Below are positions 60,269 through 64,000 of a DNA stretch of 64,000 bases, one piece after another. The stretch spans positions 124,001 through 188,000 of the forward strand of contig JAJEEO010000012.1 of NCBI GenBank assembly GCA_022820925.1, read 5' to 3'. The stretch comes from Acidimicrobiia bacterium (lineage in GTDB: Bacteria; Actinomycetota; Acidimicrobiia; Acidimicrobiales; Poriferisodalaceae). Within the stretch, counting starts at the first letter, position 1; each line of letters begins with the position of its first letter. Below the pieces are notes generated by a model, which saw only the letters and a list, made by a program, of their open reading frames with translations, had not been told where the DNA came from and did not search any database. A program made the position numbers and the translations under genes.

Positions 60269-61423
60269 TCAGTCGGTGCGGATGACGACGCCAGCCTCGC
60301 TGACACGGCCCGAAGCGATGTTGCGCTCGAGCGCCTCGGCGGCATCGTCGGTGCCCACGGGATAGAAGCAGCGGTACAGGTGGGTATCCGCGCCGACATC
60401 GGGCTCGCCGTCGTCGTCGCTGCCGGTGATGCGTGATCGAGCGGGCGAGGGGGTCGGCACCTCGATGAGCGCCGGCTCCTCGGCGAAGCACAGATCCTGC
60501 GCGTACTTGCAGCGTGGGGCGAACTTGCAGCCCGGATCGAGGCTCGTCATCGTCGGCGGCTGGCCGCCGATGATCTCGAGGCGTGCATGGCTGTCATCGG
60601 TGACTTTGGGGATCGAGCGGAACAGCGCCTCGGTGTAGGGCATCTTCATGTCACGAAAGAGCGTCTTGGTCGAAGCGCGCTCCACGATGCGGCCGGCGTA
60701 CATCACGATGATTTCGTCGGTGCGCCCTGCCACGATGCCGAGGTCGTGCGTGATGAGCACGAGCGACATGTTCCGCTCGGCCCGCTCGGCCTCGAGCAAG
60801 TCGAGGATCTGCGCCTGCACGGTGACATCCAGCGCCGTGGTTGGCTCGTCGGCAATCAGCAGGCGGGGGCTGCACGCCAACGCGATGGCGATCACGATGC
60901 GCTGTCGCATGCCGCCCGAGAGCTGGTGGGGATACTCGTCGATGCGCCGGTGCGGCTCGGGAATACCCACCTCCTCGAGCAGATCGAGCGCCGCGCTGCG
61001 TGCTGCACGTGCCGACAGGTCGCGATGCACCCGCAGGCCCTCGCCCACCTGCTTGCCGATCTTCATCACCGGATTCAGCGAGCCGAGCGGATCCTGGAAG
61101 ACCATGGCGAGCTGCGGCCCCCACATCTCGAGCAGCTCGCGGCGGCCGAGCGACATCATGTCGATGCCGTCGAAACTGACGTTGCCGGTCGAGGTCACAC
61201 GCGACTTGGGCAGCAGCCGCATGATGGACCTCGACATGACCGACTTGCCCGAGCCGGACTCGCCCACCACACCCAAGCGCGCCCCCCGGCTCAGCGACCA
61301 TTCGACCCCGTCGACCGCCACCAACGGGCCGACTGCGGTGTGAAACGTGGTGCGCAGCTCTGCGACGTCGAGCAGCGGCCGCGCGTCAGACCCCGGCAGA
61401 TCCGGCACGGAGACGTCGCTCAC
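60269..61423 (-). CDS. Oligopeptide/dipeptide ABC transporter ATPase OppD-type
   Basis: First ATPase of an Opp/Dpp-type peptide importer, 384 residues. Walker A GESGSGKS is at 54-61, the Q-loop is VFQDPLGSLNPV, the signature LSGGMRQR, Walker B LLIADEPTTALD and the H-loop LITHDLG. The C-terminal oligopeptide-transporter segment has the Cys cluster CKFAPRCKYAQDLC that is usual for DppD/OppD and can hold an Fe-S cluster. The GTG at 61421-61423 overlaps the stop of the upstream OppF-type gene (GTGA). Ligand is not determined. Confidence 0.93.
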   Translation of the reverse strand: MSDVSVPDLPGSDARPLLDVAELRTTFHTAVGPLVAVDGVEWSLSRGARLGVVGESGSGKSVMSRSIMRLLPKSRVTSTGNVSFDGIDMMSLGRRELLEMWGPQLAMVFQDPLGSLNPVMKIGKQVGEGLRVHRDLSARAARSAALDLLEEVGIPEPHRRIDEYPHQLSGGMRQRIVIAIALACSPRLLIADEPTTALDVTVQAQILDLLEAERAERNMSLVLITHDLGIVAGRTDEIIVMYAGRIVERASTKTLFRDMKMPYTEALFRSIPKVTDDSHARLEIIGGQPPTMTSLDPGCKFAPRCKYAQDLCFAEEPALIEVPTPSPARSRITGSDDDGEPDVGADTHLYRCFYPVGTDDAAEALERNIASGRVSEAGVVIRTD

Positions 61424-63132
61424 GACTCGCCCCGCGAAGCTGACGCCGTCTCGACGCGCACCGGCGCCGTTTCGCCGACGAGCGGCGTGTGACAGGCCAC
61501 GAAGCGCCCAGGTGCGATCTCTCGCATCTCGGGCTCCTCGTCGATGCAGCGCTGCGCAGCGTGCGGGCAGCGGGTGCGAAACCGGCAGCCCGACGGTGGA
61601 TCCATCGGCGAAGGCAGCTCGCCGCCGATGCGCCCCGACCCCAGCTCCGCCTCCGGATCAGGCTGCGGAATCGCCGCCAGCAGCAACTCCGTGTACGGAT
61701 GGGCGGGCTCCTCGAACATCGCATCGGGCTCGCTGACCTCACAGAGCTTGCCCAGGTACATGACTGCCACCCGGTCGCTCACGTTCTTGACGACCGCCAG
61801 ATCATGCGCGATGAACACCAGCGTCAGGCCCATGAGGTTCTTGAGGTCTTCGAGCAGATTGAGAATCTGCGCCTGCACCGAGACGTCCAGCGACGACACC
61901 GGCTCGTCGCAGATGATCACCTGCGGCACGCTCACCAGCGCCCGGGCGATCGAGAGCCGCTGCGCCTGACCGCCGGAGAACTCCCACGGTCGGCGGTCCA
62001 TGGCGTCGTCGGGGTTGATGCCGACGTATTCGAGCACCTCACGCACCCGGGGCTCGGCTCGTTCGCGCTCGGCGTCGCGGTTCACCCGGTAACGCCGCAG
62101 GACCCATCGGAACAGGAGGGCGTCGACGACCGCCGAGGCCACCAGCACCGCCAGCTTGATGCCTCCGTCAAGACCAGCGACGTAGAAGACCTGCAGGACC
62201 ACCATGGCGCTCAGCGTCGTTGCGACGCCGCTGGCACCTGCCCGCTCGGGCTTCGCAAGCGACAGCACGAGCCAGACCGCCAGCACGGCGGTGAGCAGGA
62301 TCAGCCCGCCGGAGTTCAGCCATTTCGCCCAGCCCCCGAAACTCGACCAGGTGCGCCACAGCATGAAGGCACTCGCGCCCGTGGTGACGACCACACCCGC
62401 GAGCCCGACAGCGCTGGACACCTCACCGAACTGGCGCGACATCAAGCCAAAGGGCAGCATCACTGCCAGCAGTACCCAGATCAGGCCCCCCAGCAGGGCA
62501 ATAGCGCCGGCCAGCAGCAACAGCGCGAGCGTCGGGAAGCCGATGATCGCTGCAGGTACCTGCGTCCAGCCCAGCCACCCCTCGGCGGCGCGATCCTCGA
62601 CGGTCTCGGAGAGTATCCACAGCACGAACGCCACCGAGGCCAGCCGGCCCACGATGCGCAGCGGAGCTGCAGCTCGCCGCAACAGGCTTTGCAGCAGCTC
62701 GCCGATGCGTTCCTGCCACACCGCCATCGCGGTCCGCCTCGACACGTTCTCCAGGGCGATGAACAGCGGCTCGGCCACGATGTCGCGCACGCGGCGGCGG
62801 GGGTTCAGCGACGAGATCGGATCCTGGTAGATCATCTGCAGCCGCGGCCGCACCTCGCGAATGGCGTCCTCGTCGAGTTCGGTCAGCTCTTGGCCGGCGA
62901 GCTGCACGGTGCCCGAGGTGGGCCGTGGCAGCTGCAGGATCGCCCGCCCAGTCGTGCTCTTGCCGCAGCCCGACTCGCCGACCAGCCCGAGGGTCTCGCC
63001 CTCGGCCAAGTCGAGCGACACACCCGAGACCGCATACACCGTCCGGCCGCCGGCCGCGGGGAACTCGACTACCAGATCCCGTGCGCTCAGGAGCGCATCC
63101 GGGCGCAGATGGGCGTTTCCGCTGCCTGCCAT
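61420..63132 (-). CDS. OppF-type ABC ATPase with a multi-span membrane domain inserted in its core
   Basis: Second ATPase of the peptide transporter, but 570 residues instead of about 330. The N-terminal part has Walker A GESGCGKST (52-60) and the Q-loop IYQDPISSLNP (near 103). The signature EFSGGQAQR (384-392), Walker B VIICDEPVSSLD and H-loop FIAHD follow, then the Cys cluster CRFRTRCPHAAQRC. Between residues about 125 and 360 lies an insertion with about six hydrophobic segments. The frame is uninterrupted across both joints. All catalytic motifs are intact, so the ATPase may be functional and itself membrane-anchored. Confidence 0.88.
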   Translation of the reverse strand: MAGSGNAHLRPDALLSARDLVVEFPAAGGRTVYAVSGVSLDLAEGETLGLVGESGCGKSTTGRAILQLPRPTSGTVQLAGQELTELDEDAIREVRPRLQMIYQDPISSLNPRRRVRDIVAEPLFIALENVSRRTAMAVWQERIGELLQSLLRRAAAPLRIVGRLASVAFVLWILSETVEDRAAEGWLGWTQVPAAIIGFPTLALLLLAGAIALLGGLIWVLLAVMLPFGLMSRQFGEVSSAVGLAGVVVTTGASAFMLWRTWSSFGGWAKWLNSGGLILLTAVLAVWLVLSLAKPERAGASGVATTLSAMVVLQVFYVAGLDGGIKLAVLVASAVVDALLFRWVLRRYRVNRDAERERAEPRVREVLEYVGINPDDAMDRRPWEFSGGQAQRLSIARALVSVPQVIICDEPVSSLDVSVQAQILNLLEDLKNLMGLTLVFIAHDLAVVKNVSDRVAVMYLGKLCEVSEPDAMFEEPAHPYTELLLAAIPQPDPEAELGSGRIGGELPSPMDPPSGCRFRTRCPHAAQRCIDEEPEMREIAPGRFVACHTPLVGETAPVRVETASASRGES

Positions 63133-63187
63133 CAGATACCAGCCCTCACAACCGGGACCTCGCAGCCCCGCCCTCGCCGCGCTTCCC

Positions 63188-64000
63188 TCACAGGACCGAC
63201 TCCCTCGGCTCGAAGTACTGCTGCAGCTTGTCGCCCACGAAGTTGAGCGCCAGCACCGTCACGAACATGACGATTGCGGGCATCAGACTGATGTGGGCGG
63301 CCACGTCGAGATTGGTGCGCCCCTTGTTGATCATGTCTCCCCAAGTGGGCGTCGGCGGCGGGACGCTCAGTCCCAGGAACGCCACCGAGCCCTCCACCAC
63401 GATCAGGCCCGCCATGATGATGAGCGAATAGCTGACGAACGAGGGCGCGACATTCGGCAGGATCTCACGGAACAGCACCCTGCCGTCTCGGGCCCCGAGC
63501 GTCTTGGCAGCGAGCACGAAGTCCTGCCCGGCCCAGCTCAAGGTGGCGGCACGCACCACTCGCGCTATCGGCGCGATCGACAGCAGCACGAAGGTGAAGA
63601 CCAGGATGAAGATGCGCCGCTTCGCTTCGCCGTCCAGGAACAGCACCAACGCCAGGAACAGGATGAGCGGCGGGATCACCAGCGATGCGTTCAGCGTGGC
63701 CGTGAGCCAGCGATCGACCCGGCTGCTGTAGTACCCCGAGACCATGCCGAGCAGGCCGCCGATCACCAGCGCCAGCACGGTGCCAACGGTCGAGATCACG
63801 AGGCTCACCTGCGCCCCGTAGATGACGCGGCTGAAGACATCCCTGCCCACCCCGTCGTTGCCGAACCAGTGAGACAGGCTGGGCCCCTGTTTGGAAGTAC
63901 CTGGGAAGGTCTCGGCAGGGTCTTTGATGGGCAGCACGTCGGCGAACACGGCGGCAACGGCGAGCACGACGAGATATGCCACCGCCACCCAGAAGACGAA
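63188..64000 (-). CDS. Oligopeptide/dipeptide ABC transporter permease OppC-type (N-terminus beyond right edge)
   Basis: Membrane subunit of the peptide importer. About 270 residues are visible and the frame is open to the window edge; the GTG at 63986-63988 is a possible but not necessary start. Features include LSHWFGNDGVGRDVFSRVIYGAQVSL, the EAA loop (RVVRAATLSWAGQDFVLAAKTLGAR, given by residues near 145-170) and GLSVPPPTPTWGDMI, all typical of OppC/DppC. About five helices can be seen. It lies 55 bases upstream of the OppF-type gene; a second permease and a binding protein would be expected further to the right. Confidence 0.9.
   Translation of the reverse strand, partial: FVFWVAVAYLVVLAVAAVFADVLPIKDPAETFPGTSKQGPSLSHWFGNDGVGRDVFSRVIYGAQVSLVISTVGTVLALVIGGLLGMVSGYYSSRVDRWLTATLNASLVIPPLILFLALVLFLDGEAKRRIFILVFTFVLLSIAPIARVVRAATLSWAGQDFVLAAKTLGARDGRVLFREILPNVAPSFVSYSLIIMAGLIVVEGSVAFLGLSVPPPTPTWGDMINKGRTNLDVAAHISLMPAIVMFVTVLALNFVGDKLQQYFEPRESVL

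Overview
The window is about 66% GC by eye and carries a complete Pup-proteasome locus (arc/mpa, dop, pup, prcB, prcA, pafA) syntenic with trmI on one side and tatA-tatC-helY on the other. That, with very frequent GTG starts and four-base start/stop overlaps, points to a high-GC actinobacterium. The mix of acyl-CoA, acetoin-type and polyamine genes, and the Mycobacterium-like order without pafBC, would fit the Acidimicrobiia, but this placement is inference. There is no prophage, insertion sequence, rRNA or CRISPR array. No gap between genes exceeds about 180 bases.

Layout. 1-6.3 kb: helY (cut by the left edge), tatC, tatA/B and a small membrane protein, then a divergent glycerophosphodiesterase, signal peptidase I and a DUF3866 protein. 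6.4-13.0 kb: pafA, prcA, prcB, pup, dop and arc, all on the minus strand; the encoded Pup already ends in Gly-Gly-Glu. 13.2-20.6 kb: a small ferredoxin whose 3' end lies in a hairpin and tandem repeat, then on the minus strand a lipoprotein trypsin-like protease, trmI, three small membrane proteins, an orphan LON-domain protein, a PBP4-type carboxypeptidase, an ROK sugar kinase, a Prx5 peroxiredoxin and thrH. 20.8-30.2 kb: a VOC protein, an acyl-CoA dehydrogenase, a four-gene acetoin-dehydrogenase-like operon (E1 alpha, E1 beta, AcoX-like, E2), an IlvD/Edd dehydratase and a CaCA exchanger. 30.3-38.9 kb: an MFS transporter, a cytosolic molybdopterin oxidoreductase, an AMP-forming ligase, a YihY/BrkB membrane protein, a VOC protein, a DinB-like protein and a metallo-beta-lactamase-fold hydrolase. 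38.9-46.4 kb: an amine-oxidase-like FAD enzyme diverging from a GNAT-agmatinase-potABCD operon, apparently a polyamine or agmatine uptake and breakdown unit. 46.4-56.3 kb: acyl-CoA dehydrogenase, enoyl-CoA hydratase/isomerase, infA, flavin reductase, D-aminoacylase-like amidohydrolase, threonine aldolase, Baeyer-Villiger-type monooxygenase, nitrobindin, FlK-like thioesterase and a peroxiredoxin-like gene with an in-frame TGA. 56.4-64.0 kb: two tandem ERG4/ERG24-type reductases, tRNA-Val, an inositol-monophosphatase-family protein, an unknown protein and an oligopeptide ABC transporter (oppD, oppF, and oppC cut by the right edge).

Most notable points. (1) The peroxiredoxin-like gene at 55789-56277 reads through one TGA exactly where the family has its first active-site cysteine (U-P-Y-C), and a hairpin with bacterial SECIS geometry follows 16 nt later; it is a strong selenoprotein candidate. 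(2) The OppF-type ATPase at 61420-63132 has about 235 residues with roughly six membrane segments inserted between its Q-loop and its signature motif. (3) Two adjacent sterol-reductase-family genes diverge from the selenoprotein candidate. (4) The E2 acyltransferase appears to carry two peripheral-subunit-binding domains. No recognisable transcription factor is encoded anywhere in the window.
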